Shown piece by piece: positions 44,201-55,153 of a stretch of DNA of 64,000 nt. The DNA is from Lenzites betulinus (lineage: Eukaryota > Basidiomycota > Agaricomycetes > Polyporales > Polyporaceae): positions 62,001 to 126,000 of the forward strand of contig JABYQU010000061.1 of the NCBI GenBank assembly GCA_022264855.1, in the 5' to 3' direction. A program made the translations under genes and the position numbers. A model generated the notes under the pieces. That model was not told where the DNA came from and searched no databases. It was given only the letters and a program-made list of their open reading frames with translations. The stretch's first letter is position 1. Every line of letters begins with the position of its first letter.

Positions 44201-46602
44201 CAAAGACTCGACCCGTCCGAGGTAGTAGTGCTGCGGCGGCGGCGGGTCCGTCCGACGAAGCATGTCAATGGAGCGATGCTGACAATGATATGGACCGCGT
44301 ACGAACATGGGCGGCGTGCGGGCATCGGAGCAGACATCGAGTGAAGAGTCTCCGCGCACGGACACGCACCGCGACGGGATCACGAGCGAGGCGCCGCGCA
44401 CCGCACGATGTACTTTTCGGGCTGGCCAGCGTACACGCCCGCGCGCGGGGGGTGATGCGTCGCCGACGCGGGTGTGCGCCGGCGCAGAGCCGGGGGACGA
44501 GTGAATGGCTCGCTGGGTGGGGAGGTTGCCGGTGCTTGGCTGGCGCTGCGGGTGAATGATTATACGCGCGTAAGTGGCACTGACATTGGTGACTTAGCAA
44601 TTGAAGGGCATACGACGCCGGAGCTCGGGTAGGGCGTGCTTCTGCCCTGAATCGCCCTTCACCGACGAGACGAGGAGATGAAAGCCGGCGAGGATGCACG
44701 TACGGAGTCGGGTGCATGACGTTCGACAGGCACACGGGGAGCTGCGCACGCAGAATAGCGCCGTGGTGAATTGTGGGCGCCATCACAGCCACGGGCAAGG
44801 CCGCTGCAGGCAGCTCGCGGCGCTGCGCTCGCTCGCGCACCGTGATCAGTGGAGCGCCGCGTGCGGGTAGATTGGGCCGTAGCGACGCAGCGGGCAGCGG
44901 CCGGGAGGAACAGGAACTGGAGGCGCGCTCGGGGCGGCGAAGCACGGGGTGTGATGGAGATGCACGCGAAACGAAACGGCGTTGTGCGACTGGACTCAAT
45001 GGTGCTGACAGCGTTTGTCACGGCTGCGATGGATCACTGACGATGATGTGAGAACGCCGGTGCGGGGACCCCCAGTGATCGGGTCGATGACCTGCGCTGC
45101 TGACGGCGTCCTGGGCAGCATTACTGTGCGCACAGCTGGCAGGAGCCCGGAGCAGAGCCGTATGGAGTTGCAATGACATCGACATCGCCAGAGGCTGGAC
45201 GCGAAGCGCCAGATAGGGCGAAACCGGAGGCGGCGAAGAAGGCCTGCGGCAGACGAGCGTGCTGCGAAGTCGCCGGGGAGGCAGGCGTCCGCAAGGTGTC
45301 TGCGGGAGGATGCAGCGACGCGTGCCGTGCGGACCCGCAGCAGTCCATGGGCTCGCGCGCGCGTCGAGAAGGCCGGAGCTGGACAGACCGCAGGGCAGGC
45401 ATGGCGGATTTCGGAGCCGCGAGGGTCGGCAGCGAGCTGGGCAGCGACGTCGGGTGCGCACGCTGGCGCGCTGGCCGCTGCGCCGAGAATAACCGCGTAA
45501 AAATAGGGCGGGCATAAATAGCAAACGCCGCATATATCCGCGCGGCCATTGGGGGCCAAAGATAGCTGTTCTGTAGTTGGACGAACTCAGCGGCGTTGGA
45601 GGCCGCAGGAGGGGAGGAGGCAGCTGCGGGTGCGGGGGTCGGTGGGGGGCGGGGGGGGCGAGGCCGGCATTCACATTCAACCTCAGCTGCGCTCCGCTGC
45701 GGGCGCCCCGAGATCGCAATCGACGGCATCCGCGCCCTGGGATCACGCCTGCCGCGGCGCCCGCCGTGCCGCCAATTGTGTTGCTCGGCAGGACTCGAGG
45801 CTGAGATTGCGCCGGCGGGCGTGCTCGATCGGGCCTCAGACGGGCGGCGGGGCGTGCGCGCCGGGCGGTGGGAGTGAGCGAGTGAGTGATGATTCGCCCG
45901 CGCTGCGAGACGGCGAGGGTGCCGCGGAGCGAGAGCGGTGGGCGAGTCAGGCGACGGGGTGGGTAAGGGCGGCGTGCCGAAGGCGTCCCACCCTCGTGGA
46001 CAGAGTGAGCAGCGCAGGCCCGGCGATAGGGAGAAGTAGCGTCATTGGGATCTGGGAGGATGCGCGGTGATCTGGCCAGCCGGAAATGGCGGGCTGGTGC
46101 CACGGTCGAGGACGGCGGGTGGGCAGACAAGGCGGACGGTGTCAGCAGACGGGAGAAGTCGCGGCCTGCAAGGCACGCTGCGAGTCCACGGCGTGTGTTC
46201 TCTCCGCGCGGCGGGGTGCGCAGATTGGATGCGCGATAGGCGAGCTCGCGCGAGGAGCTCGAGCGGGCAGCAGGCTGGGGCTGGCCAGGGAGCTGATGCA
46301 GGGCGGGCAGGAGGGAGTCGGGGACGGGCGCGTGGAGGGCGAGGGCTGCTGCGGATTGACGGCAGGGCGCGGCTGCAGTTGTGTGATTGGCAGGCGCATC
46401 GAAGGAGCTCCGAGCACGGCGTTTGCTGTTGCTTGCGCCTCCCATTCCAGCTCCATATGTCCGACGCCCCAGCGTCTCCCGCCCGTCCCTCTCCCCCTTC
46501 TTCAGCTCCCTCTTCACCCTCCACCCCCCTCTGACCCCCGCCCGCACCACCACCCCCGCACCCCCGCACACCAGCCCACACCCCGCACCCACACCCGCAC
46601 CC
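41241..46602. other. GC-rich, gene-poor stretch upstream of the MADS-box gene
   Basis: No gene could be supported. Long overlapping frames on both strands, up to 528 codons on the minus strand at 45018-46604, consist of Arg, Pro, Ala and Gly as expected from GC-rich DNA. A C/T-rich leader (about 46,480-46,602) directly precedes the MADS start codon and is probably its 5' untranslated region. Confidence 0.45.
43348..43552 (+). repeat. 105-bp tandem duplication, two diverged copies
   Basis: Both copies start with gaccgccatgcgttgg and contain tgccttcatattgga, tgacggagg and tgatgatggtatgatg, ending at cagtgcgcaggc. The second copy has a 6-bp gain. A weaker repeat with a period near 140 bp lies just before it (about 43,090-43,340). 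Confidence 0.8.
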
Positions 46603-49464
46603 ATGGGGAGACGAAAGATTGAGATTCAGCCCATCACGGTGCGTCCCGCCCCAAATAGCCCCCCGCCCACTCCAAACATACCCCCGCCCCCGCCCGGCCT
46701 GCGTCCCGCCTTCTCGCCAACCGCTGCTTATTTTCCGCCCTGGCCCATCTATAGCACGAGCGGAATCGCTCTGTCACCTTTTTAAAGGTCTGTCGCTATA
46801 AATATGTCAATTCTCTTGGCATCCATTAACACGCGCTCGATCACGCTCTGCGCCCATCGTCGTACACAACCCCAGCGCAAGAACGGGCTCTTCAAGAAGG
46901 CCTACGAGCTCGGCGTCCTCTGCTCCGTCGACGTCGCCGTCATCATCTTCGGTGAGTCTTTCTGCCCGCTCTCTCACTCCCCACTGCGCACCGTGCGCCT
47001 TTTCGCGCCAAGAACACGCCCCATTCCCTCGCTTCCACCCTCGTCCCACCCGTGGGTGGGTCATCTGCTCGCTGGGACACACATTGGTGGGCCTATCGCG
47101 TCCAGTGGCGCGTAGGGGAGCGTCGTTTCACCTGCTGTGCCTGTCGCTAAGCGCTCAAAATTCTCCTGTCCCCTTGCCCCACCGCACATGAGGCCATATC
47201 CCGCCGCTCGACCACGCCCATCCACCGCGTGCACGCGTTCTAGGTTTCGATTGTCAATTGTCTTCATCGGGACATCTGCGCCCGTCGGCGAGACCGGGCA
47301 ACACGCGTCTCGCCGCGCCCGGATGGCTCTCACATCCCCGACACATGCCACCCGTGCCCTGCCGTCGCCCTGCCGCATCGAACTCTATGCTGACAACGGA
47401 GATCTCCCACAGAGGAACGACCCGGGCACCATGCGAAGCTTTACCAATACTGCTCGACTGACGTCAACAGCATGGTCCAACGTCATCTCCGTGTACGTCT
47501 TCCGGGTTCGCGAGTCTTCTGTGCGCTCACCCTCCGCCCTAGTTCGACGGCGAGCGGGACACGAAAGGCCCGCCCGACTTTTCGAACAACAACAACAAGG
47601 TCGTGGACGAGGCCGGCGATGACGACGACGAGGTCGATGACGACGACCTCTCACAGAAGCAACGGAGGGACAGTAAATCAACAAAGGTAAAGGTCGAGAA
47701 CTCCGCCACCATCGTCCCCATACGACCAGGTCCGCCGGACGTCTCTGCAAGTCCAGATGTGAGTCCCCCCTCGATGGCTACCCGCTGGTAGCGACGGAGA
47801 ATAATATTCCCCAGATGGATTACCGGTCAAGCCTACGCGTATCACCCACCGCCAGTACATCCTCCTCCTCCCTCGCCATCTCCGGCGAGCGGCACCTCTC
47901 GGCGAACACCTCCGCCGCACGCAGCATCCCTATCAGCAGTACCGCAAAGCGACAACGGATAGACGATGGCTCCCACGGGATACCGTCCGCACCCCCCGGG
48001 CTCGGCCCAAACTCAAACCACATGGGAAGCCCGACCTTCCCCTACCGGATAGACATCGAGCTCCCGTCGTACGCCTCCAACGGCACGCCCATCATGCCCT
48101 CGCTCTCGCAGCTGCACTCGCAACACCCGAGCCTCTCCGCGCTCTACTCGCCCGGCGGCGCGGCGAACGGCATGCAGAGCATGATGGGCGGCGCGCAGCC
48201 AAATAATAACAATAACAACGCGTTCCTCGCGGGGTCGCCGTTCGACCTCCCGCGCGGCGCCCTGCGCGCTGTGTCCTTCCCCTCATCCGGCTCCTCGCAG
48301 TACTCCCCGCAACAACAACAGCAGCAGCAGCTCTTCGCGCGCCCGCATGGGGGCGGCGGCGCCTCGCACGCGAGCAGCATCTTTGCGGACTTGCTTGGGG
48401 CGGCGGCGGGCGAGCAGCATGCGGGCGGCGGCGGCGGCGGCGGGCATGGGGGCGTGGGCGCCCCGCAGTTCCCGTCGTTCGACTGGCCCGTGCACACGCC
48501 GTCGCAGGGCGCGCCGCAGTCGGGCCAGGGGCAGCATGAGAACGGTACGTCGCGTTCTCCCCCGCCTCCCTTCTGAGTTCTCCCCCCTCTCCTTCCCCTC
48601 CCCAACCCCCCTCCGTTCCGAGATGAGATGAGAGAGCGCGGACAGGCCCGTGACGCACATGTCAGCGTTCGGAGGGCGCCCGTGTGCGCCGGGCACGGGT
48701 GTGGGTCGCGCCCGCAGCCGCGCGCGAAGGAGGGTAGCGGGCCTGCGGTGCGTCGCTGCACGCCGGGCGGCGTGTAAGCAATGTGCACGTTCTTACGGAA
48801 CGCCGCTGCGCGCGCTGCGGCTCCCACGCGTGTCTCCCGTCCCTGCGTGCCTCTCGTGTCCCGCGCCCTTCTCCGTCTGCGGCCTTCGCCTTCGCCTTCT
48901 CCCCCGGCGCGGCGTGCTATCGGCCTCTTGCCATTGGCATGCCCCATCCGCCGTTCGAACTTCTCCGCTCTCGCGCGTGCCCCTGACCTCCTCCGATCGA
49001 GCACGGACGCTGATGTCTCCTTTCTTTGTTCTTTCCTTCTCTGCCGCTGCCGTGGTGCCTTCATTCGTTCCTCGCTCCCATCACACGCCCACGCATGAAC
49101 GTCCCCCGCGCACGGATGGACGCCCGCAGGCCAAGGCTCGCCACAATCAGACAACAACTGGTTCGACTTCCTCTCCGCGCCCACCTCCTCCGGCCCAACC
49201 CAACAATCGCACTCCCAATCGCACTCCCAATCGCACTCCCAATCATCACAAGGCCAAGGGGGCGGACTGGCGCTCCCCCCGCCCGTGCCCCCATTGAACA
49301 GCGCGCGCTACGCCGTCGGCTCCCCGCCGGGGATGGGGCGCAAGCGGCTGCGGGACGACGGGAGCGCGAACGGGAACGGGGCGAGCGATAGTGGGGAGAG
49401 CATGAGTGATGGGCGGAGGAGCGCGGGTGCCGTTAATGGCAATGGGGAGGGGCGGAAGAGCTGA
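46603..49464 (+). CDS. MEF2-type MADS-box transcription factor (Rlm1/Smp1-like)
   Basis: The nuclear factor would bind A/T-rich CArG-like sites as a dimer; yeast relatives act below the cell-wall MAP kinase. Seven exons (46603-46638, 46755-46787, 46876-46951, 47413-47492, 47543-47758, 47815-48544, 49151-49464) give 494 residues. The MADS domain, residues 1-60, reads [23 protein letters not shown] and [20 protein letters not shown], with a splice junction between each part; exon 2 is only 33 nt. The MEF2 extension follows ([17 protein letters not shown] to [13 protein letters not shown]). The rest is disordered: an Asp/Glu patch, poly-Asn, poly-Gln and poly-Gly runs, and a repeated Gln-Ser-His-Ser unit. 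Intron 6 is long at about 606 nt. Confidence 0.93.
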
Positions 49465-50177
49465 CGGTGAGCGCGCGCGCGTGCGTGTGGGTGGGTGGGA
49501 TGCGATGGGTAGGGATGGAGGCAGAGGGATGGGATGGGATGGAGGGGGATGAGGATCAGCTGCCGACCGTGGTCGGCGCGTTCTGCGGGATCCTGCCGTG
49601 CCGTATGGCGCGGCGGGACGCGAGCGCGGACCAGGGCGGGGCTGGCCGCTTCCCCCCACTTCCACGCGCTCTCTCGCCCGTCCCGTCCCGTCCTGGTGGG
49701 TGGCAGGTGGCCGCTGGGGCTGGCTTGGCGTGGATACGTACGCATGCGCGGGGGGATGGTATCACGAGGAGGGTAGAGCGCGCGCCGCGGGCAGAAGCAG
49801 CAGTTTAATCCGCTCCGTGTGTACGCACATATACAGCTTGTTTTCCGTATTCAGTACTCAGTAGCTATAGGACGATTCGTATTCTACTTCTTGCTCTCCT
49901 AGCCGGCGTGTTCGTGTTTGTGTGCGGGGGCCCGGGCCCGGGGAGGGACGAGAGATGGCAGACATAGGAGGTGCGTGCGTTGGATGTTGGATGTGTGCGG
50001 AGGGAGTTTGCTCATTCTGGTTTGTGGCAGGTGTGTCTGCGTCTGCTCGCGAGCATCCACGGCCCGGGGCTGGTATGATTCCGCTCGTAACTTGACTGTA
50101 CAGCATGTCCCCCGAATCGTGCGCTACAGAACGTACTGCTAGCTCGTCCATCGAAGATCTGCTCGCGTCCGTCCTCG
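49465..50177. other. 3' region of the MADS-box gene, nothing else identified
   Basis: G-rich sequence with gggatgggat-type short repeats near 49,525-49,550. No separate gene seen. Confidence 0.4.
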
Positions 50178-50439
50178 AGCCACAAGCGCAGCGAGGAAAA
50201 GCGGCGGGAGAGCGAGAAGCGTTGCGGGAGCGGCGGTGAGGACCTGCCAGTGAGCGGCGCTTGATGCTTGGAACAATCGCGGTCCCTCAGGCATCGGGGG
50301 TGTGTGGATCGTCGTGGGCTTGTCGCCGGCAAGCCTAGCGCGGTCCGAACTCATTCCTCTGCTACGGACGCAGTCGCCTGCGGTGCGTCTGTCGATATTC
50401 CGAAACATCAACGTTCAACAGAGTCAATGCACTTTGCAA

Positions 50440-50985
50440 GCTGCCCGTGCCAGCAGGCGGCGGGTTCCAGCGGCAGACAGCTCAATGAGGCTCTACCGCT
50501 ACGCGTGATATGCGGCGGCAGGGATGATATCGAGCCGAGTGTGAGGGCATGCATTGACAGTCCTTCGAATGGCCACTGGCATGCGGTGCTCACGAGGGGC
50601 CAGGGGTACGAGGGTGAGAGCATGGCCGTCTGGTTCAGCGGCGCGCTCGGGGCGAAGGGGAGCGACCGCAACGGCCCGCACCCGAAACATCGTCGGCCTG
50701 CACGCCCTTCCGTGAGCGGACAGCTCGCACTCGACTCCCAGGACACCGCGAGTTGAATGCCCTTCCAGCGCGCGCTCGCGCTCCCCGCGCCAAATGTTGC
50801 ATGCCGGCGCCTGTGTAGACATGATGTATGATGTAAACCAGCCGCAAGTTCAGCCGGCGGAATAGCGCCTGTGATCCTCGCGCGCCGCGCCCAGCACGTT
50901 CGAGCCGGTGACCACCCGCGGAGGCATGATCACGGCGAGCATCGTGCTCGACGACGATGCATGTCGACCGACTGGTTCGCGGGAA
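50440..50985 (-). pseudogene. Rearranged relic of the 3' end of the coiled-coil gene
   Basis: The piece at 50,630-50,760 (-) still reads GCGPLRSLPFAPSAPLNQT, close to the last exon of the 33.8-36.0 kb gene. The piece at 50,875-50,985 (-) matches its exon 3. The segment 50,440-50,620 (+) holds the stop-codon region and 3' flank in the other orientation. It cannot be expressed as that protein. Confidence 0.75.
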
Positions 50986-51356
50986 TGAACTTAAAACAAA
51001 TAGTAACGGTGTGAGCAAAGGTGACAGATATACGCAATCAGAGTCCGAGTCCGAACATAAGAGCGATCTGCGAGCTCCCTAACGTGCGTCTGCCGCCGCC
51101 TGTGGTTCCAACGTAAGCGGGGCACATCGTCGGGGCCTTCAAGAATGGGTGTGATTCGCGTAGTTTGTCGTTACCGGGGACCTAGTATCTGAATCGGATG
51201 CGCGCGTTGCTTGGGATGGCTGGCCGAGGATAAATACTTCCGAAGATTGCACGGTTGGATTGGACCCAGGCAACGACACCTTCTGTTGCCAAAGTTCATA
51301 AGCTATTGAGGTACGTGATGACTTACAAGGACACATACCTCGTTGGTTAATCACGA

Positions 51357-52591
51357 TTACAGGTGCGCCTCGGCGCACTTCACTTCGAGTTCTATGGTCC
51401 TCTCTTTCTTGACACGCGAACCATCTTCACCGAAGTACCTTCCACCTTCGAAGCACCAACATTCATTGCTCCGAGGCCAGTTCGCTACGTGATCCAGGTA
51501 GGCCGAGACCGCGTTGTCCACCACGTCGGAGCCAAAGGTGAGCATAGACACCTTAGGCCAGAGTTGGAGGAACTCGTCCACCCGGCGAGAGTGCTCTTCC
51601 GCGAGCCAGGAGATAGCGCTCTGGACGTCGAGTCTGCGCTCGTGCATGACGAGGGGAATGATGTTGTGGTTTACGTCCCCAGCCGCGTATTCTTTGCGGA
51701 AGGATAGCAGGTCCTGTAAGAAACGCCCCACGGTGTGAGCACGGGACTCATATACTAATTGGGATGACAGTACTCACGTTGTCGAGCAGCACGATGTCTG
51801 TGACGATCCTGTGCAGATCCTGGAATATGGGAAGGTTCGTCACCTCCAGAGGGATATCCATGTTGATCACAGCGAGTGCGCAGCTGGGAGTCAGCCCCAC
51901 GGTCAACCGTCCCAGCGCAAAGTACTCCTCGGCATTGCGGAGTATGCCTTCATCGCGATCGCGAGCCTGCTCGACCAGGGAGTAGAGGTACCGAATCCAT
52001 TCTTTCATGAATCTTGCTTTCCCTGAGGCTGTCGCCCGTGCCGACGCGCGGATCCAGAATCTGCGAGCTAGTAGTCAGGACAACTTGGTCAAAGTATGTA
52101 GTACAGGGCATGCTCACTGTCTTGCTACCTCGCCCACTACTGCTTCTCCGTGTGGACGCGGCTCCTCGGGATTCTGCATGGCGTCGATCACAATGTTGAC
52201 GAGCTCTTGGGTGTGGGCCGCGTCCATTTCATCGGTCTGCTCGTCGATGACGAAGAACAAGTTCATGATATCACAGGCGGACCGGACCTCCTCTGAATAT
52301 TCATTGTTAGCCTAGGCAATCAGAAACATGCAACAGGCTTACCCTTTGTGTTCGCGGCATAAGCCAGGGCAGCCAGAAGGTCTGATAGTGGTTAGTCTCT
52401 GTATGAGCAATACGACGCGAAGCTGTTAGCTCACCAAATTTGCACCGGTCAAAGGCAGCCTGGACTGGAGGGGAGAAAACGGAGAATGAATGGAACCACG
52501 CATTGGATTCAGCAGCAACCTGCGCATGCCATGGGCTGATGCGTCGCTGCCACGGCCAACGAGCGAGGGTGTCGGGGAGATGAAGAAGCAT
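51357..52591 (-). CDS. Sesquiterpene synthase D (class I terpene cyclase)
   Basis: Five exons (52591-52435, 52381-52343, 52292-52118, 52060-51778, 51713-51357) give 336 residues, with exon lengths and phases identical to A and B. The start MLLHLPDTLARWPWQRR, the metal motif DEQTD at 82-86, NDLLSFRKE at 218-226 and the RY pair (GRYFG) are intact. It differs from B by scattered substitutions, for example ALGRLTVG for ALRRLTVG and SRVKKERT for PRVKKERT. B and D are each other's closest copies by eye. The likely reaction is farnesyl diphosphate cyclisation; the product is unknown. Confidence 0.92.
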
Positions 52592-52735
52592 ATCTCAGCA
52601 GCGAATGAAAGGAGTGTCGGGACTGGTGGGTGGGATGTCGTGTTTTGGTGTACGTCCGCACCGAGGGGGCCTTTTATTCTGAGCGAGACGGCCATCGGGG
52701 TTCTACGCGGTGCCCCCATTTTGATAGTTTTACTT
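52592..52735 (-). promoter_or_regulatory. Promoter region of synthase D, near-identical to that of B
   Basis: The sequence matches 21,324-21,470 almost base for base, including the TATA-like GAATAAAAGG about 85-95 bp before the ATG. The three copies B, C and D should therefore respond to the same regulators unless chromatin differs. Confidence 0.6.
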
Positions 52736-53090
52736 CTGTTGGTGGCTAGGTGTAGGGTTAGAGCGCGACGTAAAACTAACGCACGTACGCACCTCTGGGT
52801 CTCAGGCCTCAGGGCCAGTAGCCTTCACGGCCCTGTGCTCAATTTGGGCCGGCCACTGGAGATTCTGGCCACCGGCCCCACAAATATTAACAGCGGAATG
52901 CAGCACAGTGGATATTTCAGCTCATCAAAAAGCTTTCACGGTGTCTTGCGTGGCCCGCCGTAATTAAGCGTCCCTTGTGAGGAGGAGGCAACATTCAACT
53001 CAGGCTGATCCTCCGAACACCCGTCAAGTTGAACTTATTGGCGCTCGTTCAGTAAGTCTGAGATGCTCAAGCGCTCAGCGCTCATGCCAT

Positions 53091-53377
53091 CACATTTTTT
53101 TCCCGAGCTTGATATTGCAATATAATCGGTTGTAAGATCTACAAAATGTGACTACAAGCAGCGTAATCCTTGCAACGACCCTTGCAAGACTCATGTAAGG
53201 GAGTTGGAAGCTGCATGATAATGCCGATGCGATGCAACGGGCGTAGGTATTCTAAGATTTGTAATCATGATGATGCCGCTGTTCGGGGACAGCGCCGGGC
53301 CTATCATATGCGTTTTCTTGTGGTTTGAGCTCGCCGTAAAATTGTGCGAAAATGCATGTGTATATATATTCAACTAG
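53091..53377. other. Intergenic, nothing identified
   Basis: AT-richer sequence after the end of the duplicated arm. No frame or repeat was recognised. Confidence 0.4.
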
Positions 53378-54103
53378 CTAGCGTACATGGAGAAGGGCGG
53401 GGGGCAGGCCGTGCGCGCGGAGCGTGGTGAGGACTGTTGTGGGAGGGGCGCGGCGGTGGGTATGGGATGGGGTGGGAGTTCGGGCTTTTGCGTTGGTGGA
53501 GCGCGTGCTGGCGGAGGAGGTGCGCGGACGCTGGGCTGGCTTGAGGGGCTGAGGACCGGATGGCGCACGCGCCGGATGTGCTTTGGGGTTGGAGGGGATC
53601 AAGATGACTGGGCGCGTCGCTACCGTTGTGCGTGTGTTTGGCGGCCGGACGCTACGTTGTCTGGTGGGCGGCTTCCGGATGAATCCAATGTTCGCGTCTT
53701 TCCCCCGAGGGTGAGGGGACCATGTGGGACGCGCAGGTGCATTCTCCTTGTCCCCCATCCTTTGGCGTGTAGGACGCGGCTTACCCGCCTCGTGGGAGGC
53801 TTTAATCCCATGGACGTTGGCTTTCTGGGCCTTTCGCGTGACGTTGTTTGATATGAAGCCAGAGTTGGTGGGCATTTCTTCCATCCGGCGCAAGTCCGAG
53901 TCGTCTTCCCTCCTGTGAGTAGTCTTCATGCTCAGTCTGACGGAGCGGTGCAAGGCGCCCATGTTAGACGCGATACCAGGTGTCGGCGCCCTGAGGCGGG
54001 GCCCGATCGAAGCCTTTCGCACGCTCAGACTGCGTTTATACGTCCTCGGCGAACGCGATCTACGCGTAGACTTCTTAAGAGATTTCAGGGACAACTGGAA
54101 CAT
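53378..54103 (-). CDS. Hypothetical basic, disordered protein
   Basis: A single uninterrupted frame encodes 241 residues that are rich in Arg, Lys, Pro, Ser and Thr. The first part is basic with Ser-Arg pairs (STRRSRSPRTYKRS). The middle holds GDKENAP, which fits a KEN-box degron of APC/C substrates. The end is a Pro/Thr/Ala tail. No known domain was recognised. Codon pattern is plausible and there are no in-frame stops, but the GC-rich composition means that it could also be a chance frame. Confidence 0.4.
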   Translation of the reverse strand: MFQLSLKSLKKSTRRSRSPRTYKRSLSVRKASIGPRLRAPTPGIASNMGALHRSVRLSMKTTHRREDDSDLRRMEEMPTNSGFISNNVTRKAQKANVHGIKASHEAGKPRPTRQRMGDKENAPARPTWSPHPRGKDANIGFIRKPPTRQRSVRPPNTRTTVATRPVILIPSNPKAHPARAPSGPQPLKPAQRPRTSSASTRSTNAKARTPTPSHTHRRAPPTTVLTTLRAHGLPPALLHVR

Positions 54104-54112
54104 AAAGACAGG

Positions 54113-54635
54113 TTAAACCAATCCTACACACGTAATGGAGGAACAACAGACCGCTGGTGATGCATGCCGCTTTCCAATCAGATGCTCGCGATGATATCTA
54201 ATGGTCACTTTGTATTTCTCGAGGGTCTTCTTGTAGTAGTACGTGATGGGCCACGCACCAACGTAGTCTATCCCGAGATTAGGACACTGAGCAAGTGTCT
54301 ACAAGATATAAAGTACCTGAGTCAAGTTTGTGCAAAGGAAAAAAGTCATCGCTAAGCTTACCTCTTGTTTGACCTTCTCCGGAACATCAACGTCCTGCTG
54401 TTTCAAGTTCTGGAAGGAGGCAAAGTTGAGGTATTTGTTGGTGACTGCACGGATTGCCTGCTGTCGATTCACGAGTTCAAGTTGCTATTCATTGGAATTC
54501 GACCACTCAAGCAAGCGACTTACCATGAACTTCCAGAACGTATAGGGACTATCTGCGAGATGCATCTGCCCTTGTAGGGTCAATTTTCTTCCCCAGGTAG
54601 CGCGGGGAAGGATGCTGGGGGCGGGTATTGGCTTT
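54113..54635 (-). CDS. Unidentified spliced gene, 3' exons only
   Basis: Three consecutive exons fit well: 54635-54524, 54460-54362 and 54298-54113. They encode SILPRATWGRKLTLQGQM and ADSPYTFWKFM, then AIRAVTNKYLNFASFQNL and VDVPEKVKQE, then LAQCPNLGIDYVGAWPITYY and KKTLEKYKVTIRYHRE, ending in CVGLV. Phases agree and all borders are GT-AG. The 5' part should lie between 54,640 and about 55,140. A signal-peptide-like start (MPPKATLRALLFVVTLS) near 55,030 is a candidate, but I could not join it without gaps. The family is not recognised. Confidence 0.5.
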
Positions 54636-55153
54636 CTAAGATCTAAACATGAAACTTCGGTATATATGGGCTTTAAATGTGGCTGACTCGACGACAGTAC
54701 ATACCTGGCATAGCCCGGCCTTTACGATGACAAGGAAACAGCCGGAATTGAGGTGTTCGGGGTTGAACGTTGACTTACAGAGCGGCCAACGCAGTTGGCG
54801 CATCTCACCTACCGTGTTGATATTGCGAGCTACCGCAGCACCTGTCAGGCTTTTCCAACTTGCAAGTCGCGCTTGCGTGGCCCGAGGTTTGAGTGTCCAC
54901 GTGTGTAAGCTCTTCTTCTCAACTTTGATATGATTAGCCCGCATGTACGGTTCAGAGTTCACAACACAGACTCACTGAGAGCGTAACGACAAACAGCAGC
55001 GCGCGTAATGTCGCTTTTGGCGGCATCTGCACGTGATCGCGTTTCCTCACATGCATGTGTCACTGTAGCCCGGTGAAAGATCTCGTATATCATCGACCGC
55101 TCTGCTCTTACAAACCACGTTGATGGTGAGATGTATTTCATGGAAGCCTTGTA

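Larger units (their letters stand above)
50178..53090 (-). repeat. Right arm of inverted segmental duplication, containing synthase D
   Basis: The arm pairs with 37.39-41.24 kb in opposite orientation. Its left part is scrambled. The pieces 50,178-50,415, 50,630-50,760 and 50,875-50,985 match the complement of the coiled-coil gene block. In contrast, 50,440-50,620 matches it directly, so an internal inversion has happened. Confidence 0.8.

Noticed and set aside
45018..46604. 528-codon minus frame ending upstream of the MADS-box gene
   Set aside because: It is almost only Arg, Pro, Ala, Ser and Gly, overlaps frames of similar size on the other strand, and starts in the pyrimidine-rich leader of the MADS-box gene. 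GC-rich DNA explains it.
48144..49184. 346-codon minus frame
   Set aside because: It is antisense to exon 6 and intron 6 of the MADS-box gene and consists of low-complexity residues.
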